A stretch of 64,000 nucleotides of DNA from Sphingomonas sp. Leaf22 (lineage in GTDB: Bacteria > Pseudomonadota > Alphaproteobacteria > Sphingomonadales > Sphingomonadaceae), in assembly GCF_001421715.1 (NCBI RefSeq), contig NZ_LMKP01000041.1:89382-153381 (forward strand), given 5' to 3'. Positions within the stretch are counted from its first letter, which is position 1, and the number at the start of each line of letters is the position of its first letter. Of this stretch, positions 1-9,755 are shown piece after piece. The notes under the pieces are model-generated. The model was not told where the DNA came from. It ran no database searches and saw only the letters and a program-made list of their open reading frames with translations. A program made the position numbers and the translations under genes.

Positions 1-210
1 CTCGTCGACCGGGCGCAGGACCGGATCGCGATGCAGGACGAGATCTACGTCGTCGCCGTCCACGGCATGATCGCGGTCAAGCGCGTCCGCGCCAAACCCG
101 ATGGCAGCTTCGTGCTGATGGCGGACAACCGAGCCGTCCCCGATGATCATGCTGGCAAGGACGAACTGCACGTTGTCGGGCGGGTCGTGTGGAGGGCTGA
201 CGTCTTATGA
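1..210 (+). CDS. C-terminal fragment of an S24-type peptidase/repressor
   Basis: This is the last 69 codons of a gene that begins before the window, ending at TGA 208-210. The translated segment (…YVVAVHGMIAVKRV…, …VLMADNRA…, …VVGRVVWRA) has the spacing of the S24 fold seen at the C-terminus of phage CI-like and LexA-like repressors: a beta strand carrying the lysine region, then a terminal G-R-V-V-W strand. It is probably an XRE-type regulator with a self-cleaving C-terminal domain rather than LexA itself, whose end differs. The DNA-binding half and the catalytic serine lie outside the window, so the family assignment is by pattern only. It sits just upstream of an SOS-regulated cassette. 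Confidence 0.6.
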   Translation, partial: LVDRAQDRIAMQDEIYVVAVHGMIAVKRVRAKPDGSFVLMADNRAVPDDHAGKDELHVVGRVVWRADVL

Positions 211-400
211 GAAACGTTCCAGCTGCTTAACGGGCCAGCGCTCTTGCTGAACCCTGCAGTCAGCCCAACGCCACTTTCTGGTGGGTTGGACGCAGCGAGG
301 CTAGGCGCTGGTGACCCTATCGACCGTTCGTCACTCCTTCGTCCCATTTTTGACCGTACGTTCCCGGTCTCGATGACTTGACCCAACAGCGTAATAAGGG

Positions 401-415
401 GAACATATAGCGAAC
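401..415 (+). promoter_or_regulatory. LexA (SOS) box of imuA
   Basis: The sequence GAAC-N7-GAAC (GAAC 401-404, GAAC 412-415) is the reverse complement of GTTC-N7-GTTC, the LexA operator established for alphaproteobacteria. It ends 18 bp before the imuA ATG and follows a TTGACC at 378-383 that could serve as a -35 element, so bound LexA would cover the promoter or transcription start. It implies DNA-damage induction of imuA-imuB-dnaE2. Confidence 0.88.
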
Positions 416-433
416 AGATGAGTCGCAGCAGCC

Positions 434-1195
434 ATGTCCGCAACAGCCCCTTCAGCCCAGATACTGGCGCGTCTGCGTGATGCGATTGGGGACGTGCGGG
501 TTGGTCAAACGGATGTGCTGCCGTTCGATATCGATCCGCTCGACGCGCGACTGACGGACGGCGGCCTCACACTGACCGGGTTGCACGAAGTGACGTCGAC
601 AACCCCGACCCTGACCGACGACGCCGCTGCAACGCTTTTTGCAGTCGGGGTCGCCGCACGCGCAGCCGCACGTAGCGGGCGCCGCGTGCTGTGGGCGCTG
701 ACGCGGTCCGATCTGTATGCGCCCGGCCTCGAACAGGCCGGGCTGAACCCTGCCACCCTGCTCTTCGCCGAGGTCCGGGAGGACAAGGACGTGCTGGCGG
801 TGATGGAGGACGGCCTTCGCCACGGCGGACTGGCTGCAGTGGTCGGCGAAGTTAAGCGCGCCGACATGGTCGCAACGCGGCGGCTTCAACTGGCGGCGAT
901 GACCGGCAACACGCCGGCATTGCTGTCGCGGCGGTGGCGGCGTCAGGGCGTCTGTCCGCTCACGGAACTGTCGGCCGCGATGACCCGGTGGCGGATTGCC
1001 AGCGCGCCGTCGCCCCGGCTGCCGGCTCCCGGCGTCGGCCGTGCGCGCTGGATGGTCGAGCTGGCCCGCCAGCGTGGCGGCCCGGGTTTCACGATGGAAT
1101 TGGAGGCGTGCGATGACACGGGTCGCCTCGCTCTACCTGCCGCATCTCGCGATCGAGCGACTGCGGCGGTTGGAGCGACCGCGCGCGCTGCCTGA
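434..1195 (+). CDS. imuA: ImuA, RecA-like SOS mutagenesis protein
   Basis: This 253-aa protein matches ImuA, the small RecA-fold accessory of the ImuA-ImuB-DnaE2 translesion mutasome (ImuA' in other lineages). In Caulobacter and Mycobacterium this set produces damage-induced mutations. Visible features are the target-region opening (…GLTLTGLHEVTS…), a long alanine-rich helix, then a beta strand …GRRVLWALTRSDLYAPGLEQAGL typical of the family. A canonical Walker A lysine motif is not evident. The ATG at 434 directly follows the LexA box. The 3' end overlaps imuB by 83 nt in another frame, so the two are translationally linked. The role comes from family knowledge plus the adjacent imuB and dnaE2. 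Confidence 0.9.
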   Translation: MSATAPSAQILARLRDAIGDVRVGQTDVLPFDIDPLDARLTDGGLTLTGLHEVTSTTPTLTDDAAATLFAVGVAARAAARSGRRVLWALTRSDLYAPGLEQAGLNPATLLFAEVREDKDVLAVMEDGLRHGGLAAVVGEVKRADMVATRRLQLAAMTGNTPALLSRRWRRQGVCPLTELSAAMTRWRIASAPSPRLPAPGVGRARWMVELARQRGGPGFTMELEACDDTGRLALPAASRDRATAAVGATARAA

Positions 1196-2894
1196 ACAGC
1201 AGGTCGCGCCCGAGCTTCCGATCGACGACGACCCCGGTGCCTGTTCGGTCCCGCGGGGTGGCGGATGGCGTCCTGGTGCTCGCTGGGCACAGGAAACGTC
1301 AAGGGCTTCGATCGAACAGCAGGTGGCGGCGCTGCCACTGCATCAGCGGCCGCAGATGCGTGAACTGGGCCGGCGTTCCGAGGCTGCGGAGCATCCGTTT
1401 AAGCGACCTTCCCCAAATGGCGTCCGCAATGCGCCACCGCCGCCCGCTGTCACGCATGACGTGCCGCTGATCCTCAGCGAACAGATCGGACAACGGCAGG
1501 TGATCGTGGCCGCCTGTCCGGCAGCATTGGAATTAGGCATGACCCCGGGGATGGCAGTGACACAGGCGCGTGCGCTGATTCCCGATCTCGACATTCGTCC
1601 TGGCGATCCGGATGCGGATCGAAAGCTGCTGGATGATCTGGCGCACCATGCCGTGCGGCACTGGACGCCGACCGCAGCGGTCAGCGGACCGGACGGCCTA
1701 TGGCTGGACCTGACCGGCGTCGCGCATCTGCATGGTGGGGAAGCCCGCTTCTGCCAGCGGCTGGTTCGGTTCTGCCGACGCTTCGGTCTGACCGGGAGGA
1801 TCGCCGTGGCAGGAACGCCGGGCGCGGCGCATGCCATGGCGAGATACGGGCATGACGCCGTCAGCGTACTTCGAACGGGAAGCGAAGCGCAGGCATTGGC
1901 CTCGTTGCCGCCAATCGCCCTTCGTCTCACGTCCGAAGCAGTGACCGCGGCCAATCGCTTCGGCCTCGATCGCATCGCCGACCTTCTGCCGCTGCCGCGC
2001 GGCCCGTTGGCGCGGCGATTGGGGATCGCAAGCGTACGTCGTCTCGATCAGGCGCTGGGGCGCGTACCCGAACCCATCGTACCGGTGGTGCCGGAAGAAG
2101 CACCTGCTACGCGACTCTGCCTGCTCGAACCCATCGGCACGGCAGACGCAATCGAACAGGTGATCGGTGATCTGCTCGCCGACCTCATCCGTCAGCTTCA
2201 GGAGCGGGGACGCGGCGCACGTGCGCTGATCCTCACCGTCGAGCGGATCGACGGCAGCGAACAGCGCTTTTCCGTAGGGACCGCGCGCGCCACGCGCGAT
2301 GCGACCCACCTTGCCCGGCTCTTCCACCTGCGAATCGAACGGATCGATCCGGGCGATGGTATCGAGGCGATGCGTCTCATCGCACCGCGTACCGATCCAC
2401 TCGGCGCAACTGCCCTGGCTGGGAACCTCGCCGACGAAGATGCAGCGCCCGATGTCGCGATGCTGGTCGACCAGATCGCCGGACGGGTCGGCGAGGCTGC
2501 GCTCTTCGCACTAGCACCGATCGAAAGCGACGTACCCGAGCGGGCCGTACGTCGGGTCTCGCCGCTCGATGTACCGCACGGCTGGCCCGCGTGGCGGCGG
2601 CCCGTGAGGCTGCTGGCGCGTCCCGAGCCACTCATCGGTGTCTTGGCCCTACTGCCCGACGCACCGCCGCGTCGGTTCACTTGGCGTGGCAAGATCCATT
2701 CGGTCGTGGCCGGCGATGGGCCCGAACGCATTCATGGCGAATGGTGGCGGCGCGACGGGGAGGTCTGGGCGGTCCGCGACTATTTCCGGGTCGAGGACGA
2801 TAGCGGTGCGCGCTTCTGGCTGTTCCGCCGAGGCGATGGCGTCGACAACGCCACTGGCGACCTCAGCTGGTATCTTCATGGGCTGTTCGGTTGA
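1113..2894 (+). CDS. imuB: ImuB, Y-family polymerase-like mutasome hub
   Basis: This 593-aa protein is related to DinB/UmuC polymerases. The start chosen is ATG 1113 ([15 protein letters not shown]), the usual ImuB opening; the frame stays open further upstream, but that would overlap imuA even more. The palm region reads …[13 protein letters not shown]… where an active Y-family enzyme would carry an S-x-D-E type acidic motif, so the catalytic acidic residues appear to be missing, as is normal for ImuB. A helix-hairpin-helix thumb-like stretch (about residues 260-310) and a little-finger-like region follow. ImuB is expected to act as an adaptor that brings DnaE2 to the beta clamp; I could not identify the clamp-binding motif by eye. 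The stop overlaps the dnaE2 start (TGATG). Confidence 0.9.
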   Translation: MTRVASLYLPHLAIERLRRLERPRALPEQQVAPELPIDDDPGACSVPRGGGWRPGARWAQETSRASIEQQVAALPLHQRPQMRELGRRSEAAEHPFKRPSPNGVRNAPPPPAVTHDVPLILSEQIGQRQVIVAACPAALELGMTPGMAVTQARALIPDLDIRPGDPDADRKLLDDLAHHAVRHWTPTAAVSGPDGLWLDLTGVAHLHGGEARFCQRLVRFCRRFGLTGRIAVAGTPGAAHAMARYGHDAVSVLRTGSEAQALASLPPIALRLTSEAVTAANRFGLDRIADLLPLPRGPLARRLGIASVRRLDQALGRVPEPIVPVVPEEAPATRLCLLEPIGTADAIEQVIGDLLADLIRQLQERGRGARALILTVERIDGSEQRFSVGTARATRDATHLARLFHLRIERIDPGDGIEAMRLIAPRTDPLGATALAGNLADEDAAPDVAMLVDQIAGRVGEAALFALAPIESDVPERAVRRVSPLDVPHGWPAWRRPVRLLARPEPLIGVLALLPDAPPRRFTWRGKIHSVVAGDGPERIHGEWWRRDGEVWAVRDYFRVEDDSGARFWLFRRGDGVDNATGDLSWYLHGLFG

Positions 2895-5800
2895 TGGTCA
2901 GCTATGTCGAACTGCAGGTGACCAGCCACTTCTCCTTCCTGCGCGGCGCATCCAGCCCTGACGAACTGTTCGCCGCGGCCGCCCTACAGGGGCACAGCGC
3001 ATTGGGTGTTGCCGACCGGGGCAGCGTCGCCGGCCTGGTACGGGCATGGGAAGCGCAGAAGGCGACCGGCGTTCGCCTGATCCCCGGCGCACGGGTCGAT
3101 CTGACCGATGGCCGGGCGTTGCTGCTTTACCCGACCGACAAGGCGGCTTGGTCGCGGCTGACGCGGTTGCTGACGCTCGGCAAATCGCGCGCCGGCAAGG
3201 GTGGTTGTACGCTCGACTGGTCGGATGTCGTGGCGTGGAACGATGGGCTGATCGCGATCCTGCTGCCGCTCGAAGCCGACGCGGTGACGGCTCGTCATCT
3301 CTTCGAACTGCGCGCGACGTTCGCCGATCGCGGCTATCTGGGATTGGCGTTCCGCCGGCGTCCGGACGATGCGTTGCGCCTGCATCAGTTGTCGGCGCAG
3401 GCAGCGGCGACCGATGTGGCAGCCGTCGCGGTCGGCGACATCCTGTATCATGCGCCAGAAGCACGGCTGCTGCAGGATGTCGTTACCGCCATTCGCGAGA
3501 AATGTACCGTCGATACACTCGGCTTTCGCCGCGAACGCCATGCCGACCGGCATTTGAAATCGCCCGACGAGATGGAACGCCGGTTCGCAGCCTTTCCCGA
3601 CGCAATCCATGCCACCGCCGAAATTGCCGCGCGCTGCACCTTCGATCTGGGTCTGCTCAGCTACCAGTATCCCCATGAGCGCGTCGTCGATGGGCTGACC
3701 GCACAGGGGGCCCTCGAACAGCTGACGCAGACGGCGGTCGAACGAATGTTCCCCGACGGGGTGCCGGACGCATATCGCCAGCAGATCGGCCACGAACTGA
3801 CGCTGATCGGCGAGTTGGGCTATGCGCCGTACTTCCTGACGGTGAACAGCATCGTCGCTGAGAGCCGACGGCGGGGCATCCTATGCCAAGGACGCGGATC
3901 TGCCGCCAACAGCTGCGTCTGCTTCGTCCTAGGAATCACCAGCATCGATCCGATAAAACACGAACTGCTGTTCGAACGGTTCGTGTCCGGCGAGCGCCGC
4001 GAACCGCCCGATATCGACGTCGACTTCGAGCATGAGCGGCGTGAAGAGATCATCCAGTGGATATATGAAACGTACGGTCGCAATCATTCCGCGCTGACGG
4101 CCGTTGTCACCCGCTACCGGGCACGTGGCGCGGTGCGCGAGGTCGGCAAGGCGCTTGGCCTGCCCGAAGACCTGACCAAGGCGCTGTCCGGCCTCATCTG
4201 GGGATGGAGTCAGGAAGGCGTCGGTGAGAAGCAGGTCAACCAACTCGGCCTGAACATGAACGACCGGCGCCTGCGGTTGGCGCTCGAACTGGCCCGACAG
4301 CTGATCGGTGTGCCGCGCCATCTTTCGCAGCATCCGGGAGGCTTCGTCCTGACGCACGATCGTCTCGACGATCTCGTACCCATCGAACCCGCCGCGATGG
4401 TCGACCGGCAGGTGATCGAATGGGACAAGGACGACATCGATGCGCTGAAGTTTATGAAGGTCGATGTCCTCGGCCTCGGCATGCTTGGCTGCATGAACCG
4501 CGCGTTCAACATGCTGGAAGAGGCGAAAGGCGTCCGTATCGGCATGGCTGACCTGCAGGACGACGATCCGGACGTCTATGCCATGATCCAGAAGGCCGAC
4601 ACCCTCGGCACCTTCCAGATTGAGAGCCGGGCGCAGATGTCGATGCTGCCGCGCATGAAGCCAGCCCGCTTCTACGATCTCGTCATCGAAGTGGCGATCG
4701 TGCGGCCGGGTCCCATTCAGGGCGACATGGTCCACCCCTATCTGCGCCGCCGCGAGGGACGCGAGAAGCCGGACTATCCGCGTCCCGAACTGCGCGCCGT
4801 GCTCGAGAAGACGCTCGGCGTGCCGCTGTTCCAGGAACAGGCGATGAAGGTCGCCATCGTCGGCGCAGGGTTCACGCCGGTCGAGGCCGACCAGTTGCGC
4901 CGCGCGATGGCCACCTTCAAATTCACCGGCGGCGTCAGCCACTTCTACGACAAGCTGGTCGAGGGCATGGTGTCGCGCGGCTATCCCCGCGACTTCGCCG
5001 AGCGCACCTTCAAGCAAATTGAGGGGTTCGGCTCGTACGGTTTCCCCGAGAGCCACGCCGCCAGCTTTGCCAAGATTGCATATGCTTCCTGCTGGATGAA
5101 GCACCATCATCCCGACGTTTTCTGCGCGTCATTGCTCAACGCCCAACCGATGGGATTCTATGCTCCGGCACAGGTCGTTCGAGACGCGCGCGAACACGGC
5201 GTCGAGGTTCGGCCCGCCTGCATCAACGCCAGTCGTTGGGACTGTACGCTGGAATCGTCGCGTGGGCGATACTTTGCCGTCCGGCTGGGACTGCGGCAGG
5301 TGCGCGGCCTGGCCAATGCCCACGGGGCGGCGATCGTCGCCGCACGGGGGGACGCACCTTTTGGTTCGGTTGAGGAGGTTTGGCGTCGTGCCGGCGTTCC
5401 GAGGACCGCGATCGAAAGGCTGGCCGAAGCTGATGCCTTCCATGCGTTGGGCGAGGATCGGCGCCAGGGGCTATGGAAGGTAAAGGGTCTTGGCGAGGCT
5501 CCCCTGCCCCTGTTTGCTGCCGCCGATACTCGGGCGGCCTCGTTCAGCCCGGAGGGACTAGAGCCCGACGTATCCCTTCGCCCGCTGACTGAGGGCCGCG
5601 AAGTGGTGGAAGATTACCGCGCGCTGCAACTGTCGCTGCGGGCGCACCCCCTCGCCTTCCTGCGCCAAGACCTGACCCGACGCGGCGTCGTTCGCTGCGC
5701 CGATCTCTCCCACATCAAGGACGGGCGCCATGTAGAAGTCGCCGGCATCATTCTGGTCCGACAGAAGCCCGGCAGTGCCAAGGGCGTCCTGTTCATCACC

Positions 5801-6157
5801 ATCGAGGACGAAACCGGCATCGGTAACGGCATCCTGTGGCCTGATCGTTTCGAAGCACAGCGCCGCACCGTCATGTCGGCCGCCATGATCGGAATGAAGG
5901 GTCGGGTTCAACGCGAGGGGCTAGTCACGCACGTTATTTGCGACCGGATCATCGACTATGGCGGGCTTCTTGCTCAGGTCGGGCAGATGGACTTTCCACA
6001 CGCCACCGGACGCGGCGACGGCGCTCGCCACGCCGGGTCGCCCGACCGGGGCGATGCCGGCTGGCGGCCTGGTCCGCGCGACAGCTATTGGCCACCGCAC
6101 GACAACGGCTTAGATCCCGAGCAGGTAGTGCGGATCAAATCGCGCGACTTCCATTGA
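2894..6157 (+). CDS. dnaE2: DnaE2, error-prone DNA polymerase III alpha subunit
   Basis: This 1087-aa C-family polymerase is of DnaE2/ImuC type. It has an N-terminal PHP-like domain ([18 protein letters not shown]; the first metal-binding histidines are degenerate). The catalytic [12 protein letters not shown] motif is near residues 372-383, with a further acidic site at [10 protein letters not shown] (about 523). A helix-hairpin-helix region and a C-terminal OB fold (…[27 protein letters not shown]) follow. It lacks the long C-terminal tail of replicative DnaE1. ATG 2894 shares one base with the imuB stop; an upstream TTG at 2891 is possible but unnecessary. It extends primers across lesions together with ImuA and ImuB, under SOS control from the box at 401. 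Confidence 0.95.
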   Translation: MVSYVELQVTSHFSFLRGASSPDELFAAAALQGHSALGVADRGSVAGLVRAWEAQKATGVRLIPGARVDLTDGRALLLYPTDKAAWSRLTRLLTLGKSRAGKGGCTLDWSDVVAWNDGLIAILLPLEADAVTARHLFELRATFADRGYLGLAFRRRPDDALRLHQLSAQAAATDVAAVAVGDILYHAPEARLLQDVVTAIREKCTVDTLGFRRERHADRHLKSPDEMERRFAAFPDAIHATAEIAARCTFDLGLLSYQYPHERVVDGLTAQGALEQLTQTAVERMFPDGVPDAYRQQIGHELTLIGELGYAPYFLTVNSIVAESRRRGILCQGRGSAANSCVCFVLGITSIDPIKHELLFERFVSGERREPPDIDVDFEHERREEIIQWIYETYGRNHSALTAVVTRYRARGAVREVGKALGLPEDLTKALSGLIWGWSQEGVGEKQVNQLGLNMNDRRLRLALELARQLIGVPRHLSQHPGGFVLTHDRLDDLVPIEPAAMVDRQVIEWDKDDIDALKFMKVDVLGLGMLGCMNRAFNMLEEAKGVRIGMADLQDDDPDVYAMIQKADTLGTFQIESRAQMSMLPRMKPARFYDLVIEVAIVRPGPIQGDMVHPYLRRREGREKPDYPRPELRAVLEKTLGVPLFQEQAMKVAIVGAGFTPVEADQLRRAMATFKFTGGVSHFYDKLVEGMVSRGYPRDFAERTFKQIEGFGSYGFPESHAASFAKIAYASCWMKHHHPDVFCASLLNAQPMGFYAPAQVVRDAREHGVEVRPACINASRWDCTLESSRGRYFAVRLGLRQVRGLANAHGAAIVAARGDAPFGSVEEVWRRAGVPRTAIERLAEADAFHALGEDRRQGLWKVKGLGEAPLPLFAAADTRAASFSPEGLEPDVSLRPLTEGREVVEDYRALQLSLRAHPLAFLRQDLTRRGVVRCADLSHIKDGRHVEVAGIILVRQKPGSAKGVLFITIEDETGIGNGILWPDRFEAQRRTVMSAAMIGMKGRVQREGLVTHVICDRIIDYGGLLAQVGQMDFPHATGRGDGARHAGSPDRGDAGWRPGPRDSYWPPHDNGLDPEQVVRIKSRDFH

Positions 6158-6163
6158 TCGGTC

Positions 6164-6430
6164 ATGTCGCGTCATCAGCGGATCATCATCGACTTGTCGC
6201 TTCACATCCTGCGCGCAGCTGCCGCTAGATCGGGCAAGGGAAAGGTCGACACTATCGAGGTGCGGCTCGCACTACGGTGCCTGATCGCGCATTGCCCGGA
6301 ACGGTGGCCCCTAGACATGTTCTGGAGCTCTGCCAGCACCGATCATGACATCGGTCGAGCCCAAGGATGCACCGCAGCGTTTAATGGAATTGTTCGGCAA
6401 CTTTCCTCCTTCGGATCACATTCGAAATGA
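6164..6430 (+). CDS. Small conserved hypothetical protein downstream of dnaE2
   Basis: An 88-aa ORF begins 6 bp after the dnaE2 stop in the same direction, so it is probably co-transcribed with the mutasome genes. The sequence has an ordered alternation of hydrophobic and charged residues (IIIDLSLHILRAAAAR, VEVRLALRCLI-like, AFNGIVRQLSSFG) consistent with a compact all-helical protein. I recall similar small proteins in sphingomonad genomes but no assigned function. The codon use matches that of dnaE2. It is probably a real gene; a role in mutagenesis is suggested only by position. Confidence 0.7.
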   Translation: MSRHQRIIIDLSLHILRAAAARSGKGKVDTIEVRLALRCLIAHCPERWPLDMFWSSASTDHDIGRAQGCTAAFNGIVRQLSSFGSHSK

Positions 6431-6488
6431 CCCAATAGCGGTCACTGACAGTCAGCTTGCCTATTCCCAGAACCGGACGCTCGTTCAT
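6429..6488 (+). repeat. Degenerate dispersed repeat, copy 1
   Basis: This stretch begins GACCCAATAGCGGTCA and ends AACCGGACGCTCGTTCA. It aligns over its whole length with 8418-8476 in the same orientation, the best block being ACCGGACGCTC(G/A)TTCA. The copies lie on either side of the NmrA-like/LysR pair. The ends and spacing match while the middle has diverged, as for an old intergenic repeat family. Confidence 0.5.
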
Positions 6489-6501
6489 GTGAGGCTCGCA
6501 A

Positions 6502-7368
6502 TCACCGTGGCAGGTGATGTTGGAGGAATGCGTTTATCGGAACTGGCGCACGGCCGAGAATGTGGGCGAGTGTCGGATCGACCCTTGCGAACTCACCCGC
6601 TTCCGCGGCTTGAAAATAGCCCAGCATGATCGCCCGAGTGCTTACAGGAACACCGTTCTGGCGGGCTCGGGCATCAAGATCCTCCAAGCTGATCATAGCG
6701 CGTGAGATTGCCTTCCCCGTCACTTCACCCGCCACTCGGGTGATGCCGGACAGGTCCAGGGCTTCGGACCCGGTCAGTGGCGGAGTTGGCCCGTCGATGA
6801 CCTGGTCGCCCGCCAGCAGTGCCGCGTCGGCTGCAGCGAGGTCGTCGTGGCTCGTCCATGCAACCGGGCCGTCGACAGGTGCTGTGATCGTGCCGCTCGC
6901 AAAGCCTTGCGCCTGCATCGCCAGCAGGCTTTGCGCATAAAACCCATGACGAAGCGCCGTCCATGCAATTCCAGAACGTGCCAGCAGCTCTTCGGTGGCT
7001 GCATGGTCGCGTCCGGGCGGGAATAGCGAGGTCGGTGAGGCGGAGACCTGGCTGGTGTAAAAGATGCGTGAAACGCCGAGTTCTTTGGCGATGGCGATTG
7101 CGTTGACATGCTGGGCGATAGGATCCCCGCCGCTAGCTGCCGCGTTGGACGAAACCAGCAACAGTTGCTCCGCCCCCTCCCATGCATGCCGTAGGCTTTC
7201 CGGCCGATCATAATCGCCCTGGCGGACCCGAATGCCGCGGGCGGCAAGATCGCTGGCCTTCTCTGGCGAGCGGACACTGACGCTGACCCGCTCAGGAGGC
7301 ACGCGCTCGAGCAGTTCAACGACGATCCGCCTGCCAAGCTGTCCTGTCGCTCCGGTAACGATGATCAT
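6502..7368 (-). CDS. NAD(P)-binding NmrA/QorB-like SDR reductase
   Basis: This 288-aa atypical short-chain dehydrogenase opens with the Rossmann motif VTGATGQLGRRIV (GxxGxxG, residues 4-16). It continues with a strand pair in which arginine residues (SVRSPEK) probably select NADP. The catalytic YxxxK of classical SDRs is absent, and the region …FYTSQVSASPTSLFPPGRDHAATEELL fits NmrA/QorB-like quinone oxidoreductases or redox sensors. ATG 7368 is 86 bp from the divergent LysR gene, which is the likely regulator. The substrate cannot be deduced. Confidence 0.85.
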   Translation of the reverse strand: MIIVTGATGQLGRRIVVELLERVPPERVSVSVRSPEKASDLAARGIRVRQGDYDRPESLRHAWEGAEQLLLVSSNAAASGGDPIAQHVNAIAIAKELGVSRIFYTSQVSASPTSLFPPGRDHAATEELLARSGIAWTALRHGFYAQSLLAMQAQGFASGTITAPVDGPVAWTSHDDLAAADAALLAGDQVIDGPTPPLTGSEALDLSGITRVAGEVTGKAISRAMISLEDLDARARQNGVPVSTRAIMLGYFQAAEAGEFARVDPTLAHILGRAPVPINAFLQHHLPR

Positions 7369-7454
7369 GATTGTCTCCGGCTGATGATGTGGTCAGGAGA
7401 TGATCGATCTTCGGGCCAACGATAAGCGGCGTAAATTGGAACAAGGCGTTCGCG

Positions 7455-8366
7455 ATGCAGAACAATATCAGCGCTGACGATCTCCTCGTCTTCCTCGCCG
7501 TACTTCGCGAAGGTGGCTTTCGCGCCGCAGCACAGCGCCTGGGTATGGCGGCGTCCAAGGTCAGCACCACCGTGTCGCGGCTAGAGCGGGAGCTTGGCAC
7601 GCCTCTTATGCTCCGGACCACCCGCAGCATCAGGGCAACCGAGCAAGGCGAAGCACTCGCTGAGCGGATCATTCCGCTTTTCGCAAAGATCGACCAAGCC
7701 TGTGCGGACGCGACCGGCAGCACCAATCACGTTCGCGGGCGGCTGAAGCTGAACGTGCCAGGCGCGATCGTGCCGGACATCCTTCCGCCCCTGCTGGCCG
7801 CCTACCGGGAACGGCACCCGGACGTCGTGGTCGAAGTCCACGTCGAGAATGATCTCGTCGACATCGTTGCCGATGGCTGCGATGCCGGCGTCCGCTACGG
7901 CGATGCGCTGCAAGATGGCATGGTCTCGGTGCCGATCGGCCCGCGGCGACAAGAGGTCGGGTTGGCAGCCTCGCCTGCTTATCTCGAACGTAGGGGCATG
8001 CCGGACTCGCTGGAGGAACTGACCGGGCATGATGCGATTCGCTACCGACTGCCGAATGGCTCCATAATCCCGTGGCGGTTACGACAGGGCGAGCAAGCCG
8101 TCGAAGTGACGCCTCTTACGAAGCTAGTGCTTGGCGTGAACGCCCTCAATTCTGGATTGGCCTATGCTCGAGCAGGCTTGGGTATAATCGGCATGTTCCG
8201 GAACTGGATGGACGAGGATTTGGCGCTCGGAACGCTTGTCGCTGTGTTGCCCGAACTCTGGCCGCAATTCGACGGACCGCGGCTTTACTACCCCAACAGA
8301 CTGGCATCGCCGCCATTACGTGCCTTCATCGCGATGTGCGGCGAGCCGAAAATAGACGCACGCTAA
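7455..8366 (+). CDS. LysR-family transcriptional regulator
   Basis: This 303-aa LTTR has an N-terminal winged helix-turn-helix (DDLLVFLAVLREGGFRAAAQ, then KVSTTVSRLERELGTPLMLR, residues 8-55) followed by the periplasmic-binding-like effector domain (RGRLKLNVPGAIVPDILPPLL onward). It is divergently transcribed from the NmrA-like reductase with an 86-bp shared promoter region, the usual arrangement for an LTTR controlling its neighbour. By overall style it resembles the PA0477/DhcR-like group, in which the divergent target is often a reductase. The effector is unknown. Confidence 0.92.
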   Translation: MQNNISADDLLVFLAVLREGGFRAAAQRLGMAASKVSTTVSRLERELGTPLMLRTTRSIRATEQGEALAERIIPLFAKIDQACADATGSTNHVRGRLKLNVPGAIVPDILPPLLAAYRERHPDVVVEVHVENDLVDIVADGCDAGVRYGDALQDGMVSVPIGPRRQEVGLAASPAYLERRGMPDSLEELTGHDAIRYRLPNGSIIPWRLRQGEQAVEVTPLTKLVLGVNALNSGLAYARAGLGIIGMFRNWMDEDLALGTLVAVLPELWPQFDGPRLYYPNRLASPPLRAFIAMCGEPKIDAR

Positions 8367-8417
8367 GCCATCAGACAGTCTTTCGGTAACGGTCCGGCCA
8401 GCGATCCGTTTCGCTCT

Positions 8418-8476
8418 GACCCATAATCGGTCATCCAAGCTGGCTTCGACGCATCCTGAAACCGGACGCTCATTCA
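8418..8476 (+). repeat. Degenerate dispersed repeat, copy 2
   Basis: This is the second copy of the element at 6429-6488: GACCCATAATCGGTCA at the left end and AAACCGGACGCTCATTCA at the right. It lies in the intergenic space after the LysR gene, in the same orientation as copy 1. Confidence 0.5.
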
Positions 8477-8518
8477 GGTACCGATCGAGCGGATCCGCAT
8501 CTCCGTTCTTGCGAGTCG

Positions 8519-9646
8519 TCAATGCCGTAGGAGGCGGGCCTCGAAAGTCCGCCCCGAATGCAGGTCGCGATTCTTATTTGCCTGCCAGAATTCGAAGAGA
8601 TCTAGTCCGGCGTTCAACGGCTCGATGTGGGCAACGCCGAATGCACTTGCCTCTCGCATGGGCTCGACCAGACCGTCCAACCCGGAGGCGTCGCCCTCGA
8701 CGACGTAGCTAAACCGCTTGAGCCCTGGAGGCGGTACCCCAACCTCGTCGCCGGTGATCGTGCCCGCGACGCCCGGTTTTACAGCCACACGCACGATCTC
8801 CTGTCCAACCACCTCGTAGTAGGCCTGTTCGGCTCGCGTCAGCGGATGAAACAAGAGGTGCGGCGGAGCAATGATCCTGAGCGGCACTACGAACCGGATA
8901 GCGGAACCACGCGCGTCAACGCTGCCTTTGTAGACCGGCAGGGCGACGGCAGCTTCGCGATATCGGTCGGAGGTCGTCTGAAATCCGATGTTTGCGAAAG
9001 AGCTCATCGCCACACGCCGCAGGTCCGCTTCGTCCTCGATTGTCGACAGCGTCGTGAAGTAGAGGTGCGAAACGTTTGCCAGTTCTGCGGTGCCGGCCAG
9101 GTTCCAAGTGCTCGACCACAGCTCGCCACTGGAATGGATTAGGGCGGCGTTCGCCGCGGTCGTGTGGTGATAGACGGTGAAGCCGAAATCTCCGTCGGCC
9201 AACGTGACGCAATTACCCGCGACTTGGTCAGAAAGCCTGATGGCCAGCGGAGAGCGGTAGGTGCAACGGTAGAGTTGGGCGCCGTCGTCGTAGACGCGCA
9301 CCCGGTCGTCAGAGCGGAACGTGACCGCCACGCGCGTAGCTGCGGCCGCACGAGGCGCGGCGACATCAATATACAGCGTCGCCACGTGGTGCTTGGGTCC
9401 AAACGGCGAACTGGTGGATGGCACCTCGAAGACGAGCTCAGGCGGGCCGAAGAAGCTAGGAAGGAAGAAGCGGGTGCCTCCGAAGCCAATCAGAGCGTCC
9501 GGTAGCAGGTACGACCGGCCACGGGCGTGGCAAAGCCGCAATTTAATCAGCCCTTCGTGCAGGCCGCCCCACGATGTGCTCGGGGCCGGCGCTGGCGACG
9601 TACGGATAGGCGCACCCGCCAGACGGGCGACTTCCACGCAGCTCAC
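8519..9646 (-). CDS. Unrecognised protein next to the DISARM locus
   Basis: This ORF of up to 375 aa starts at GTG 9646; an in-frame TAG lies 51 nt upstream and no ATG is available near the N-terminus, so the start is uncertain. I recognise no domain. The sequence is rich in beta-strand-like stretches (FGFTVYHHTTAANAAL, FVVPLRIIAPPHLLFHP, YVVEGDASGLDGLVEPM) with no obvious membrane segment, signal peptide or nucleotide-binding motif. Composition and codon use look like real coding sequence. It lies 109 bp downstream of the gene at 9756-10301 on the same strand and points away from the DISARM operon. A defence-related role is possible from location only. Confidence 0.6.
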   Translation of the reverse strand: MSCVEVARLAGAPIRTSPAPAPSTSWGGLHEGLIKLRLCHARGRSYLLPDALIGFGGTRFFLPSFFGPPELVFEVPSTSSPFGPKHHVATLYIDVAAPRAAAATRVAVTFRSDDRVRVYDDGAQLYRCTYRSPLAIRLSDQVAGNCVTLADGDFGFTVYHHTTAANAALIHSSGELWSSTWNLAGTAELANVSHLYFTTLSTIEDEADLRRVAMSSFANIGFQTTSDRYREAAVALPVYKGSVDARGSAIRFVVPLRIIAPPHLLFHPLTRAEQAYYEVVGQEIVRVAVKPGVAGTITGDEVGVPPPGLKRFSYVVEGDASGLDGLVEPMREASAFGVAHIEPLNAGLDLFEFWQANKNRDLHSGRTFEARLLRH

Positions 9647-9755
9647 AGCCGGGGCCCGTCGCCGGCGGCCCGAGAAGCTGGACAGAACGCACTCCTATGC
9701 ACCTGGATCAGGCGAAAAGCGCGCTCTCGCCCGCAAGCCGTCAGGCTGTTGTGCT

